Below, piece by piece: positions 7,534 to 14,492 of a stretch of 21,692 bases of DNA. The DNA is taken from contig SCRI01000015.1 of NCBI GenBank assembly GCA_004298675.1, forward strand, positions 1 to 21,692. The letters are read 5' to 3'. The stretch is from a bacterium (GTDB lineage Bacteria > Vulcanimicrobiota > Vulcanimicrobiia > Vulcanimicrobiales > SCRA01). Position numbers and translations under genes: made by a program. Position 1 is the stretch's first letter. Each line of letters starts with the position of its first letter. The notes beneath the pieces were generated by a model. That model saw only the letters and a list, made by a program, of their open reading frames with translations. It was not told the origin of the DNA and made no database searches.

Positions 7534-9891
7534 GTGCGTGGGGGGAGTCTCGCCGACGAACGGACGTTGGCGGCGGTGGACTTCCCCGCGGTGCGCGCAG
7601 CGCTAGCGGGTGAATGCGGCGGCGCGATGGCCGCCGCGCTCGCGCGCGCCGTCATCCCCTCCACCGATCCCGAGACGGTTCGTGAAGCGCAGGCGGCAAC
7701 GACGGAGATGCGTGCGCTTCTGGCCGAGGCGGCGTTCGGATTCGGCGGCATCCCCGATTGCGTGCCGGTCGTCGAGCGCGCCGCCCTGCGCGCGTCTCTG
7801 AGCGGTGAGGAGCTGCGCGCAGTCCACGGTGCGCTAGCGGCGGCGGCCGCGGCCGTGCGGGCGGTGCATGAGGCGGATGCGCCGCGACTGCATGCGCGCG
7901 CGCGCCCCCATCGCCCCCTCCCGGAACTGGTGCACGAGATCGGGGAGGCGCTCGGCGAGCGCGGTGAGGTGCTCGATCGCGCTTCGCCGGCGCTTGCCCG
8001 CGTACGTAAGGCGGTGCTCCAAGCACAGGCCGAGGCGCGCGAGCGCACGGCGTCGGTGCTACGCGCGCAGCGCTATGCCAAGATGATCGGCGAGAGCATC
8101 GTCACCGTGCGCGAGGGGCGCTACGTCGTGCCCATCAAGGCCGAATTCTCGGGCGAGTTCCCCGGCGTGGTGCACGACACGAGCTCCAGCGGTGCCACGG
8201 TCTTCATCGAGCCGCTGGTGACGCTGGAGGCCAACAATCGTCTGCGCGCCCTGCGGATCGAGGAGCAGCGCGAAGTCGAGCGGATCCTCCAGGAGCTCTC
8301 CGTCCGCGTGGGCGAGAACAGCGCGGCCATCCTCGGCAACCTCGACGTACTGGCGCAGCTCGATCTCGCGTCCGCGGCGGCGCGCTTAGCGGATCGTTAC
8401 CGCGCCGTCGCGCCGCAGATCGTCGACGAAGCGCGCATCGAGATCGTGGAGGGGCGTCATCCCTTGCTGCGTGGTGAGCCGGTGGCGCAGTCGCTCCGCC
8501 TCGACGAAGAACAGCGCGTGGTGGTGATCTCCGGGCCGAACATGGGCGGCAAGACCGTGACGTTGAAGATGGTGGGGCTGTTTCTCGCCATGGCGTGTTG
8601 CGGCTTGCACGTACCGGCGCGTGAGGGCACCGTGATCGGCATGTTCGACGGGCTCTATTCCGATATCGGTGACGAGCAATCGATCGCCGAGAACCTCTCG
8701 ACGTATTCCGCGCATATCGTGGCCATGCGCGGCATCCTCGAGCGTGCCGATGCGCGCAGCCTCGTGATCGTCGACGAGATCGGCGGCGGCACCGAACCGA
8801 GCGCCGGCGCCGCGCTGGCAATCGCGATGTTGGAGGTTTTGCTGCGGCGCCGGACTCGCGCCATCGTCACCACGCACGCTACCGAGTTGAAAGTGTGGGC
8901 ACATGGTGTGGCCCACGTGCGCAATGCCTCGGTGCGGTTCGATCCGCGCACGCACGCGCCCACCTATCAGCTCGACGTCGGCAGCCCCGGGCAGTCACTG
9001 GCGTTTCCGCTTGCGCGTGCGCTTGGCATCGCGGGTGCGCTCGTCGATCGGGCCGAGACGTTGTTGGCGGAGGGCGAGCGGGAGTACGACCGCGCCGTCT
9101 CCGCGCTGGCTGAAGAGCGCGCGATCCTCCAAGGCGAGAGTACGCGCTTGCGCGAGGAGCGCGAGCGGCTGGTGAGCGAGACGCAGCGGCTGGCACAAGC
9201 GCGCGAGCGCTTGGAAGAAGAGCGCCGCCGGCTGCGCTCGGAGGGCGGTGAGCGTCTGGGAAGGGCCATCCGCGAGTTCAACGAGGAGTTGGCGCGCCGG
9301 GCGGAGCGCGGCGTGGCGCGGCCTCGCGCTAGCGCGGGGCAGCATCGGCTCTTGGAGCGGACGCTCGCACAGATTCACCAGGATTTGGGGATCGAGCACG
9401 ATGACGACGCGGCGGATGCGGCGCAGGCAGGCGCGGCGGCCGTTGGGGATCGCGTTCGTCTGCCCGCATTCGACCAGAGCGGTACGGTCATCGAGGACTA
9501 CGGCGAACGGCTGCTCGTGCAGATCGGCACGATGAAGACCGTCGTTGCCCGTGCAGACGTGCGGCTGGAAGAACGGGCGGCTCGCGCGCGTGCGCCCGGC
9601 CACGCGCAGGAGAGGAAGGCACAGGCGATGGCGGCGGCCGCCGCGCAGGCGCATGTGGAGCTCGACGTGCGCGGGATGCGCGTAGCCGAGGCGGAGCCCC
9701 TGGTGGAGAAGTGGATCGACGAAGCCGTGCTCGCCGGCGGCAAGCTGCTGCGCTTGATCCACGGCAAGGGAACGGGGATGTTGGGGCGCGGACTCCAAGC
9801 CTATCTGCAGGGGCACCCGCAGGTGCAGTCGTTCCGCTACGGCAACGCCGATGAAGGCGGAACCGGCGTCACCGTGATCGAGTTGAGCTGA
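7534..9891 (+). CDS. mutS2: Endonuclease MutS2 / ribosome-collision factor with Smr domain
   Basis: MutS2 proteins are MutS-like ATPases without mismatch-recognition domains. They were first linked to suppressing homologous recombination; the Bacillus homologue splits collided ribosomes. The 785-residue protein has the core and clamp helices (about 1-310), Walker A GPNMGGKT (334-341), Walker B LVIVDE (D414, E415), the TTHATELK segment, a long charged coiled coil (about 500-590), a small beta KOW-like segment near 635-665 and a C-terminal Smr domain (about 708-785) with LDVRG and HGKGTG (H743). All key ATPase residues are intact. Start is GTG 7534, two bases after gatB; no strong ribosome site is visible, so coupling to gatB is likely. 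The N-terminal ERTLAAVDFPAVR pattern fits this start. Confidence 0.95.
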   Translation: MRGGSLADERTLAAVDFPAVRAALAGECGGAMAAALARAVIPSTDPETVREAQAATTEMRALLAEAAFGFGGIPDCVPVVERAALRASLSGEELRAVHGALAAAAAAVRAVHEADAPRLHARARPHRPLPELVHEIGEALGERGEVLDRASPALARVRKAVLQAQAEARERTASVLRAQRYAKMIGESIVTVREGRYVVPIKAEFSGEFPGVVHDTSSSGATVFIEPLVTLEANNRLRALRIEEQREVERILQELSVRVGENSAAILGNLDVLAQLDLASAAARLADRYRAVAPQIVDEARIEIVEGRHPLLRGEPVAQSLRLDEEQRVVVISGPNMGGKTVTLKMVGLFLAMACCGLHVPAREGTVIGMFDGLYSDIGDEQSIAENLSTYSAHIVAMRGILERADARSLVIVDEIGGGTEPSAGAALAIAMLEVLLRRRTRAIVTTHATELKVWAHGVAHVRNASVRFDPRTHAPTYQLDVGSPGQSLAFPLARALGIAGALVDRAETLLAEGEREYDRAVSALAEERAILQGESTRLREERERLVSETQRLAQARERLEEERRRLRSEGGERLGRAIREFNEELARRAERGVARPRASAGQHRLLERTLAQIHQDLGIEHDDDAADAAQAGAAAVGDRVRLPAFDQSGTVIEDYGERLLVQIGTMKTVVARADVRLEERAARARAPGHAQERKAQAMAAAAAQAHVELDVRGMRVAEAEPLVEKWIDEAVLAGGKLLRLIHGKGTGMLGRGLQAYLQGHPQVQSFRYGNADEGGTGVTVIELS

Positions 9892-9912
9892 CGGTTGTGC
9901 TGGAGCGCAGGC

Positions 9913-9948
9913 AGGGGGCTTGTGCCCAGCCTGGAAAAACCTCCCCCT
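9913..9948 (+). promoter_or_regulatory. Possible hairpin leader ahead of tyrS
   Basis: In the 59-base gap after mutS2, AGGGGG (9913-9918) can pair with CCCCCT (9943-9948). A smaller alternative stem GGGC-TTGT-GCCC lies at 9916-9927. The structure sits directly before the ATG chosen for tyrS. It has no T-box sequence or U-tract. It may modulate tyrS translation, or may be chance pairing in GC-rich DNA, or may even be coding if GTG 9897 is the true start. Confidence 0.25.
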
Positions 9949-9950
9949 CC

Positions 9951-11168
9951 ATGGCAGCCGATATGACGATGACGCCGGCCGCGCAGGCGGCCTCGCTAGC
10001 CGATGGTTGCGCCGATGTGGTGACTGTGGCGGAACTCGAAGCGCGCATTGCGCGCAAGGGACGTCTCACGGTCAAGTTCGGCGTCGATCCCTCGGGTTCG
10101 GAGCTGCATCTCGGACACGCCGTCGTGCTCCGCAAGATGCGCGATTTTCAGGATCACGGCCACCGCGTGATCCTCTTGATCGGTGACTTCACCGCGCTCA
10201 TCGGCGATCCAACGGGCCGTAACGAGCAGCGTAAACCGGTCTCGCGCGAGCGGATCGAGGCAAACATGGTCACCTACCGCGAGCAGGCCGGCCGCGTTCT
10301 CGACCTGGAGCGGCTCGAGATCATGTACAACTCGAACTGGCTGCGCCCGCTGGGGTTCGACGAGCTGCTGCGCTTGACGTCGCAAGTGACGGTCGCACGG
10401 ATGCTGGAGCGCAACGATTTCGCCAAACGTTACGCGGCCGGGCTGCCGATCGCGTTGCACGAGCTGCTGTACCCCGTGGCGCAAGCGTACGACAGCGTCG
10501 CCATGGAGGCGGACGTCGAGCTCGGGGGAACGGAGCAGCTCTTCAACTTCATGCTAGCGCGCGCGTTTCAGGAACACGCGGGGCAGCCGCCTCAGATCTG
10601 CATGACCTCGCCCATCCTCGAGGGACTCGACGGCGAGCGGCGGATGGGTAAGTCGTTAGGTAACTATGTGTCGCTCGTCGAGCCCGCCGAGCAGCAGTTC
10701 GGCAAGCTGATGTCGTTGCCGGATGCGATGATACCGCGTTACGCGCGCCTGGCGGCATTCCGTCCGCAAGCCGTCTGCGACGCGCTCGCAGCGGGATTGG
10801 CGGCCGGTACGGTCGAGCCGATGCAAGCGAAGAAGGCGCTGGCCGAGGAGATCGTCGCACTCTACCATGGACACGCGGAAGCGCGGACGGCACGCGAGTA
10901 TTTCGAACGGACCGTTCAGCGGCGTGAGGCACCCTCGGAGATGCCGGAATTTCGCCTCGCTGCGGGACCGCAGCGAATCGCCGACGTGTTGGTCAAGGTA
11001 GGTCTCGCGCGCAGCAAGCGCGAGGCGGAGCGCTTGGTGGCCGGCGGTGGCGTGCGGCTGAATGGCGAGCCCGTCGCCCAAGCAGCGGCGGCGTGGGAGG
11101 CGCGCGAGGCGGTGGTGCTGTCGGTGGGTAGCCGGCGCTTCGTGAAGGTGCTGCCGCCTAGCACCTAA
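9951..11168 (+). CDS. tyrS: Tyrosyl-tRNA synthetase
   Basis: This class I synthetase charges tRNA-Tyr with tyrosine in the cytoplasm. From ATG 9951 the protein has 405 residues. The nucleotide-binding motif is HLGH (53-56), inside KFGVDPSGSELHLGH, and the second signature is RMGKS (231-235), a variant of KMSKS followed by LGNYVSL. A C-terminal S4 RNA-binding domain covers about residues 340-400 (RSKREAERLVAGGGVRLNG). The layout fits the type 2 TyrS subfamily. The start is uncertain: GTG 9897 and ATGs at 9963 and 9969 are alternatives and none has a convincing ribosome site. Upstream bases 9913-9948 can fold. The TAA stop shares bases with the hslO stop on the other strand. Confidence 0.94.
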   Translation: MAADMTMTPAAQAASLADGCADVVTVAELEARIARKGRLTVKFGVDPSGSELHLGHAVVLRKMRDFQDHGHRVILLIGDFTALIGDPTGRNEQRKPVSRERIEANMVTYREQAGRVLDLERLEIMYNSNWLRPLGFDELLRLTSQVTVARMLERNDFAKRYAAGLPIALHELLYPVAQAYDSVAMEADVELGGTEQLFNFMLARAFQEHAGQPPQICMTSPILEGLDGERRMGKSLGNYVSLVEPAEQQFGKLMSLPDAMIPRYARLAAFRPQAVCDALAAGLAAGTVEPMQAKKALAEEIVALYHGHAEARTAREYFERTVQRREAPSEMPEFRLAAGPQRIADVLVKVGLARSKREAERLVAGGGVRLNGEPVAQAAAAWEAREAVVLSVGSRRFVKVLPPST

Positions 11169-12067
11169 CCTTGCGGCCGCGGTCGAGTGCGTCCATCAGA
11201 ACTCGCGAGCGTCGCGACTTCATCGGAGGTGAGTTCGTAGACACGGCCGCAGTAGTCGCACGTTACGTCTTGGGAGCGATGCTCGCGTACCATTTCGCCG
11301 AGCGTAGCCGCGCCCAGGCTCCGGATCGCGAGTTCGACCTTTTGGCGCGAACAGCGGCACGCGAATCGTAGCGGCAGCCTCTGCAGGAGCTTGGGTTCCA
11401 TGTTCGCGGCCAGCGCTCGAACGAGTGCCGGCGCATCCGCGCCGGCCCGGACAAGCGCTGTGACCGGCGGCAGTTTCGCAGCGGCATCCGCAAGCGCGTC
11501 GATCGTGTGTTCCCGCGCCCCAGGCATCAATTCCGCGATGACGCCGCCGGCTGCGAGGATGCCTTTGGGCGACGCCAGGACGCCCAGAGCAACGACGCTT
11601 GGCGTCTGTTCCGAACTGGCGTAATAACCCGCGATGTCATCGCCGATCTCACCGCTGGTCAGCTCGACGATTCCGGTATATGGCTGTCCGTTCTCGAGCG
11701 TTCGCGTGACCTGGAGCACGCCCCGGCCAACCGCGCCGCTAACGTTGAACTTGCCGTTGTGCGCCAGTGGGAGGTCGACGTCCGGATGCAGCGCGTAGCC
11801 TCGCACGCCAATGCCCTCGCCGGATTCGAACGCCTCGGCCACGACGTTGCGAAGGGGACCATCTCCCGCCACCTGGAGCGCCACCCTGCGGGCGCCCTTC
11901 AACCCGCTGCCCATGAGCGCGGCGGCGGTCATCAGGCGTCCTAACGCCGCGCTGGCGGTCGGTGCGCAATCGTGACGATCGCGGGCTTCTGCAACTAAGC
12001 GGGTCGTCACGGCGGCACGGATCCTGACCGTTCCCTCGGCGGCCGTCGCCGTTACGAGATGATCCAT
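11165..12067 (-). CDS. hslO: Redox-regulated chaperone Hsp33
   Basis: Hsp33 is a cytoplasmic holdase that is off when reduced and zinc-bound, and turns on when its cysteines are oxidised during oxidative stress with heat. The 300-residue protein starts MDHLVTATAAEGTVRI and has the family core, including GKFNVSGAVGRGVLQV and SGEIGDDIAGYYASSEQTPS. The four zinc-binding redox cysteines are present as CRC (C237, C239) and CDYC (C270, C273). The ATG at 12067 is preceded by AGGAGGG at good spacing; a longer open frame to 12196 runs through the intergenic palindrome and is rejected. The gene is convergent with tyrS, stop codons overlapping, and divergent from aroQ. Confidence 0.95.
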   Translation of the reverse strand: MDHLVTATAAEGTVRIRAAVTTRLVAEARDRHDCAPTASAALGRLMTAAALMGSGLKGARRVALQVAGDGPLRNVVAEAFESGEGIGVRGYALHPDVDLPLAHNGKFNVSGAVGRGVLQVTRTLENGQPYTGIVELTSGEIGDDIAGYYASSEQTPSVVALGVLASPKGILAAGGVIAELMPGAREHTIDALADAAAKLPPVTALVRAGADAPALVRALAANMEPKLLQRLPLRFACRCSRQKVELAIRSLGAATLGEMVREHRSQDVTCDYCGRVYELTSDEVATLASSDGRTRPRPQG

Positions 12068-12095
12068 AGGGAGCCCTCCTCTCGTCGAGGACGTA

Positions 12096-12120
12096 CACGA
12101 TCCCTTCAAGAAGGGACGTG
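12096..12120. promoter_or_regulatory. Palindromic operator candidate between hslO and aroQ
   Basis: The 82-base divergent gap holds a perfect inverted repeat, TCCCTTC-AA-GAAGGGA (12101-12116). It is extended outward by CACG (12096-12099) and CGTG (12117-12120) with a single unpaired A at 12100. Both promoters must lie in this gap, so a repressor or activator bound here could control both genes. It is not CIRCE or the HspR HAIR element. As RNA it would also form a stable stem in either leader. The regulator is unknown. Confidence 0.5.
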
Positions 12121-12149
12121 CTGACCAGCCAGCCGATCGGTGAGGTTCG

Positions 12150-12590
12150 ATGCGTATCGTCGTGCTCCACGGCCCTAATCTCAACGCCCTTGGCACGCGG
12201 GAGCCGGCCGTCTATGGCCGGACCACGCTGGCCGAGATCGATGCCATGCTCGCGCGTGAGGCAAGCGCGCACGGCGTCGACGTCTCCTGCGAGCAGCACC
12301 AGGGTGAAGGAGAGATCGTCAGTGCAATCCATCGCGCAGCCGCGGAGGGCGCGCAGGGAATCGTGATCAATCCAGGGGCGTACACTCACTACTCGTACGC
12401 CATTGCGGATGCGTTGCGCTGCGTTACGATTCCGGCAGTCGAGGTGCATCTCTCCAACATTCATGCGCGTGAGGAGTTCCGCAACCGTTCGGTCACTGCG
12501 TCCGCCTGCGTCGGCATCGTCGCCGGTTTCGGTGCCGAATCCTACTCCGTCGGGCTACAGGCGCTCATGACCTATCTGAAGCGCAAATAG
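12150..12590 (+). CDS. aroQ: 3-dehydroquinate dehydratase, type II
   Basis: This enzyme performs the third step of the shikimate pathway, removing water from 3-dehydroquinate to give 3-dehydroshikimate. The 146-residue length is typical of the dodecameric type II family. Visible features are GPNLNALGTREP, lid Arg17, catalytic Tyr22, substrate-binding INPGAYTHYSYAI (N74) and His100 in EVHLSNIHARE. The ATG at 12150 has GGTGAGG a few bases upstream. It is divergent from hslO across the palindrome and followed by a 157-base gap before the HU gene; no other aro genes are nearby. A weak terminator-like stem, AAGCGC (12579-12584) with GCGCTT (12611-12616) followed by three more T, spans its stop codon. 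Confidence 0.97.
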   Translation: MRIVVLHGPNLNALGTREPAVYGRTTLAEIDAMLAREASAHGVDVSCEQHQGEGEIVSAIHRAAAEGAQGIVINPGAYTHYSYAIADALRCVTIPAVEVHLSNIHAREEFRNRSVTASACVGIVAGFGAESYSVGLQALMTYLKRK

Positions 12591-12646
12591 TGATGAACGC
12601 AGGATTTCCGGCGCTTTTTGGCAGGAGGCATGCTGCACCAAAGCGT

Positions 12647-12701
12647 AGCAAGCCGGCGAATGGCAAGGCGGACGATCTACGCGTCCGCGTTTCGGCTTGC
12701 T
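12647..12701 (+). promoter_or_regulatory. Nested hairpin in the leader of the HU gene
   Basis: In the gap 12591-12747 the arms AGCAAGCCG (12647-12655) and CGGCTTGCT (12693-12701) form a perfect 9-bp outer stem. Inside it GCGGACG (12668-12674) pairs with CGTCCGC (12682-12688) around a 7-base loop. Flanking CCAA and TTGGC could extend the outer stem. No U-tract follows, so it is not a simple terminator. It lies about 46 bases before the HU start and would be in its 5' leader if the promoter is upstream. It could be a protein-binding site, a regulatory leader or a small RNA. Confidence 0.4.
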
Positions 12702-12747
12702 TGGCAAAGACTGATGAAGAACCCCGAAGTGTTGGGGAGGGAGTAAC

Positions 12748-13047
12748 GTGACGAAGGCCGACCTAATCGCCACGGTGGCGGAGAAGACAGGGCTTACCAA
12801 GCGCGAGGCGACCGCCGCTGTTGACAGCGTATTCGACACGATCCGTGAGTCGCTCACGGCGGGCGAAAAAGTTCAGCTCATTCCATTTGGCAGCTTCGAG
12901 GTTCGTCATCGTGAGAAGCGCGAGGGGCGCAACCCGAAGACCGGCGAGAAGCTGGTGATCCCAGCGCGCCGGGTGGCCGCGTTCTCCGCCGGTAAAGGGC
13001 TCCGCGATGCGGTGGCTGCCGCCGGAAAGCGCCGTAAGCGCGCGTAA
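12748..13047 (+). CDS. hup: HU family DNA-binding protein
   Basis: HU is a small dimeric nucleoid protein that bends and compacts DNA. The 99-residue protein matches the family from end to end. It has [21 protein letters not shown], the core IPFGSFEV, the DNA-clasping arm with [14 protein letters not shown] containing the intercalating proline, and the final helix [11 protein letters not shown]. It is about nine residues longer than the usual 90, ending in a basic tail, GKRRKRA, that may add DNA contacts. Start is GTG 12748 with GGGGAGGGAG just upstream. It is a single-gene unit: a foldable leader before it and a long hairpin after it. Confidence 0.96.
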   Translation: MTKADLIATVAEKTGLTKREATAAVDSVFDTIRESLTAGEKVQLIPFGSFEVRHREKREGRNPKTGEKLVIPARRVAAFSAGKGLRDAVAAAGKRRKRA

Positions 13048-13070
13048 GCATTCATCGTTCCGGTTCTTTT

Positions 13071-13104
13071 ACGAGGGCGCGGCCTTAGGCGGCCGTGCCC
13101 TCGT
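13071..13104 (+). terminator. Strong hairpin after the HU gene (terminator-like, no U-tract)
   Basis: Bases 13071-13084 pair with 13091-13104 as a continuous 14-bp stem (ACGAGGGC at the base, one G-T wobble) around a 6-base TTAGGC loop. It starts 24 bases after the HU stop. The downstream bases (CTGTCGCTC) are not a U-tract, although TTCTTTT precedes the stem. It probably ends or stabilises the HU message and insulates the tRNA gene. Confidence 0.55.
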
Positions 13105-13159
13105 CTGTCGCTCGCAGGGTATCCCAAGTCCTCCCGCGTAACAGAGTGCTCCGGATCGT

Positions 13160-13237
13160 CGGGCTGTGGCGCAGTTTGGTTAGCGCGCGTGACTGGGGGT
13201 CACGAGGTCGCTGGTTCGAATCCAGTCAGCCCGACCA
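13160..13237 (+). tRNA. tRNA-Pro (anticodon GGG)
   Basis: A full cloverleaf can be drawn by hand. The acceptor stem is CGGGCTG (13160-13166) with CAGCCCG (13227-13233), then discriminator A and an encoded CCA (13235-13237). The D stem is GCGC/GCGC with a GG-containing loop. The anticodon stem CGTGA/TCACG holds loop CTGGGGG, so the anticodon is GGG, reading CCC and CCU. The T arm is GCTGG-TTCGAAT-CCAGT with one G-T pair. The G-rich anticodon loop is usual for this isoacceptor. It stands alone between the HU hairpin and the 3' end of a - strand gene. Confidence 0.95.
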
Positions 13238-13278
13238 CGCCCTTCGTCTGCTCTGGCGCTCGTTTGTACAGACAATAC

Positions 13279-13680
13279 CTAGTCTGCTAACGGCATGCCG
13301 AGCAACTGCTCGACTTCACCCGCGCTCATATACCGCCAGATCGGCGGACCGATACGCCAGCGTCCTTTGAATCGTACCGGCTGGTAGTGCGCGAACGTCA
13401 CCTGCGCAAACTGATCCGTCGAGGACGGTCCGCGCGGCATGCGCTCGATCCAGATGAGCGGCTCAGGCTCTTTAGTGCGATCGCGCAGATGCGTCACGAG
13501 AACTTCCGCGGCGAGCTGCTCCGCAACGTTGTTGATCGCCGTGCCTTCACTCGAGGGAAGATCGGTTGCGATCACGACCGGCGTTTGGCCCTGCTCGCCT
13601 TTGAAGATTTGGATCCGGCAGCGAGCACCCGGACCGAACAGACCTTCGTATTCGTGGATCGTATCGAGCTCTAGGTGCAT
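13279..13680 (-). CDS. Hypothetical protein, downstream member of a two-gene unit
   Basis: A 133-residue soluble protein with no signal peptide or membrane helix. Codon use matches real genes in the window. Recognisable pieces are an early aromatic/acidic segment (MHLELDTIHEYEGLFGPG), a central TDLPSSEGTAINNVAEQLAAEVL helix-like region, LIWIERMPRG near residue 77, and a C-terminal IWRYMSAGEVEQLLG. I do not recognise the family. The ATG at 13680 lies within the end of the upstream gene, overlapping it by 10 bases, which points to translational coupling and a shared role. The longer open frame to 13752 would run further into that gene and is less likely. Confidence 0.75.
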   Translation of the reverse strand: MHLELDTIHEYEGLFGPGARCRIQIFKGEQGQTPVVIATDLPSSEGTAINNVAEQLAAEVLVTHLRDRTKEPEPLIWIERMPRGPSSTDQFAQVTFAHYQPVRFKGRWRIGPPIWRYMSAGEVEQLLGMPLAD

Positions 13681-14387
13681 GAGAACCACGGCAGCGCGGT
13701 ATCGCCGCCGAACGGGTTGGCCATGACGGCCGTCTCGGCGGGCACGAACCATTTGATGCTGGAGAGCGCTTCGAGGAAGAACGCCTCGTCCGAAAATGAT
13801 TCGGGGTCGAGGTCGGCGACCAGGTCCCAGCCGAGCCAGCCACGCCGCCGTGCCGCAAGGAGTCTCGGGCGATCGATACTCAGACGCGCGCGCATGTACG
13901 CAAGCGTGTGGCGCAGCGCGTACTCCGGGAACCCGGCCTCAAGTGGGTTCGCAACTTCGAACTCGACCGGCGTATTGGACGAGGGGATCTCGACCGAGCT
14001 TTGCGCACGCGTCATGATGAGATGTCCCCACGCGCGAACGCCCACGAGATCGCCGAAAGAGGCCAGGAACTCAGGGTGCGGCGAGCCGTTTTCGGCATAG
14101 ATCGCAAGCCCCGCTCCCGCGGAGAGTGCTTCGTCTAGTACGTCTTCGAACGAGAGCGTCGCGTTGGCACCACGTATTTCCGCGACGACGAGCGCGTGGT
14201 ACGGGAAGCCGTTAGGGGAGTCCTCCGCCGAGATCAGCCGCAGCGCGTACGGCCCGGCGACGCGCAAATTCTCAAAGAACGTCATACGCCAGGCATCGTT
14301 GCGCTGTGGCGGCGTGTAGGTGATGAGAGTTTCGAGCTGTTCGATCGCCTCGCCGGCGGTAGGCGCAGCGGCCCCTGAAGGATTCAT
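13671..14387 (-). CDS. Hypothetical protein, upstream member of a two-gene unit
   Basis: A 238-residue soluble, acidic protein of unknown family. It has no signal peptide, membrane segment or nucleotide-binding loop that I can see. Notable stretches are YALRLISAEDSPNGFPYHALVVAEIRG (about 47-73), DEALSAGAGLAIYAENGSPHPEFLASFGDLVGVRAWG (about 84-120) and an aromatic C terminus, IKWFVPAETAVMANPFGG. The pattern is that of an alpha/beta protein, but no catalytic signature stands out. Its stop overlaps the start of the 133-residue gene. It is divergent from the RNase HI gene across a 105-base gap in which I could not define a promoter; only a weak GATGG precedes the ATG. Confidence 0.75.
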   Translation of the reverse strand: MNPSGAAAPTAGEAIEQLETLITYTPPQRNDAWRMTFFENLRVAGPYALRLISAEDSPNGFPYHALVVAEIRGANATLSFEDVLDEALSAGAGLAIYAENGSPHPEFLASFGDLVGVRAWGHLIMTRAQSSVEIPSSNTPVEFEVANPLEAGFPEYALRHTLAYMRARLSIDRPRLLAARRRGWLGWDLVADLDPESFSDEAFFLEALSSIKWFVPAETAVMANPFGGDTALPWFSCT

Positions 14388-14492
14388 GTTTGTCCATCAC
14401 GCTAAGGGTTCGTGCTCAGGTTGACCATGACCGGGGTCGCAAGGGGTGGCCGTGACGTAGGATAGCCGCTGGCGCTTCCGTAACTCCGGCGG

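Noticed and set aside
8995-9816. 273-codon open frame on the - strand opposite mutS2
   Set aside because: It mirrors the coiled-coil and Smr region of mutS2; the Leu/Arg/His-rich translation is a codon-bias shadow.
9897-9950. GTG-started extension of TyrS
   Set aside because: The extra 18 residues are not family-like and the segment folds as a hairpin; kept only as a possible alternative start.
12068-12196. N-terminal extension of hslO
   Set aside because: It would pass through the intergenic palindrome and into aroQ, while ATG 12067 has a strong ribosome site and the family N terminus.
13238-13278. Possible attachment site next to tRNA-Pro
   Set aside because: I found no repeat of the tRNA 3' end in the window and no integrase gene, so there is no support for an integrated element.
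13095-13370. 91-codon open frame over the tRNA gene
   Set aside because: It is read through the tRNA-Pro gene and has no protein-like composition or ribosome site.
14388-14492. Divergent promoter between the hypothetical pair and the RNase HI-like gene
   Set aside because: TTGACC and TAGGAT are both present but about 31 bases apart, too far for a normal promoter, so I do not annotate one.
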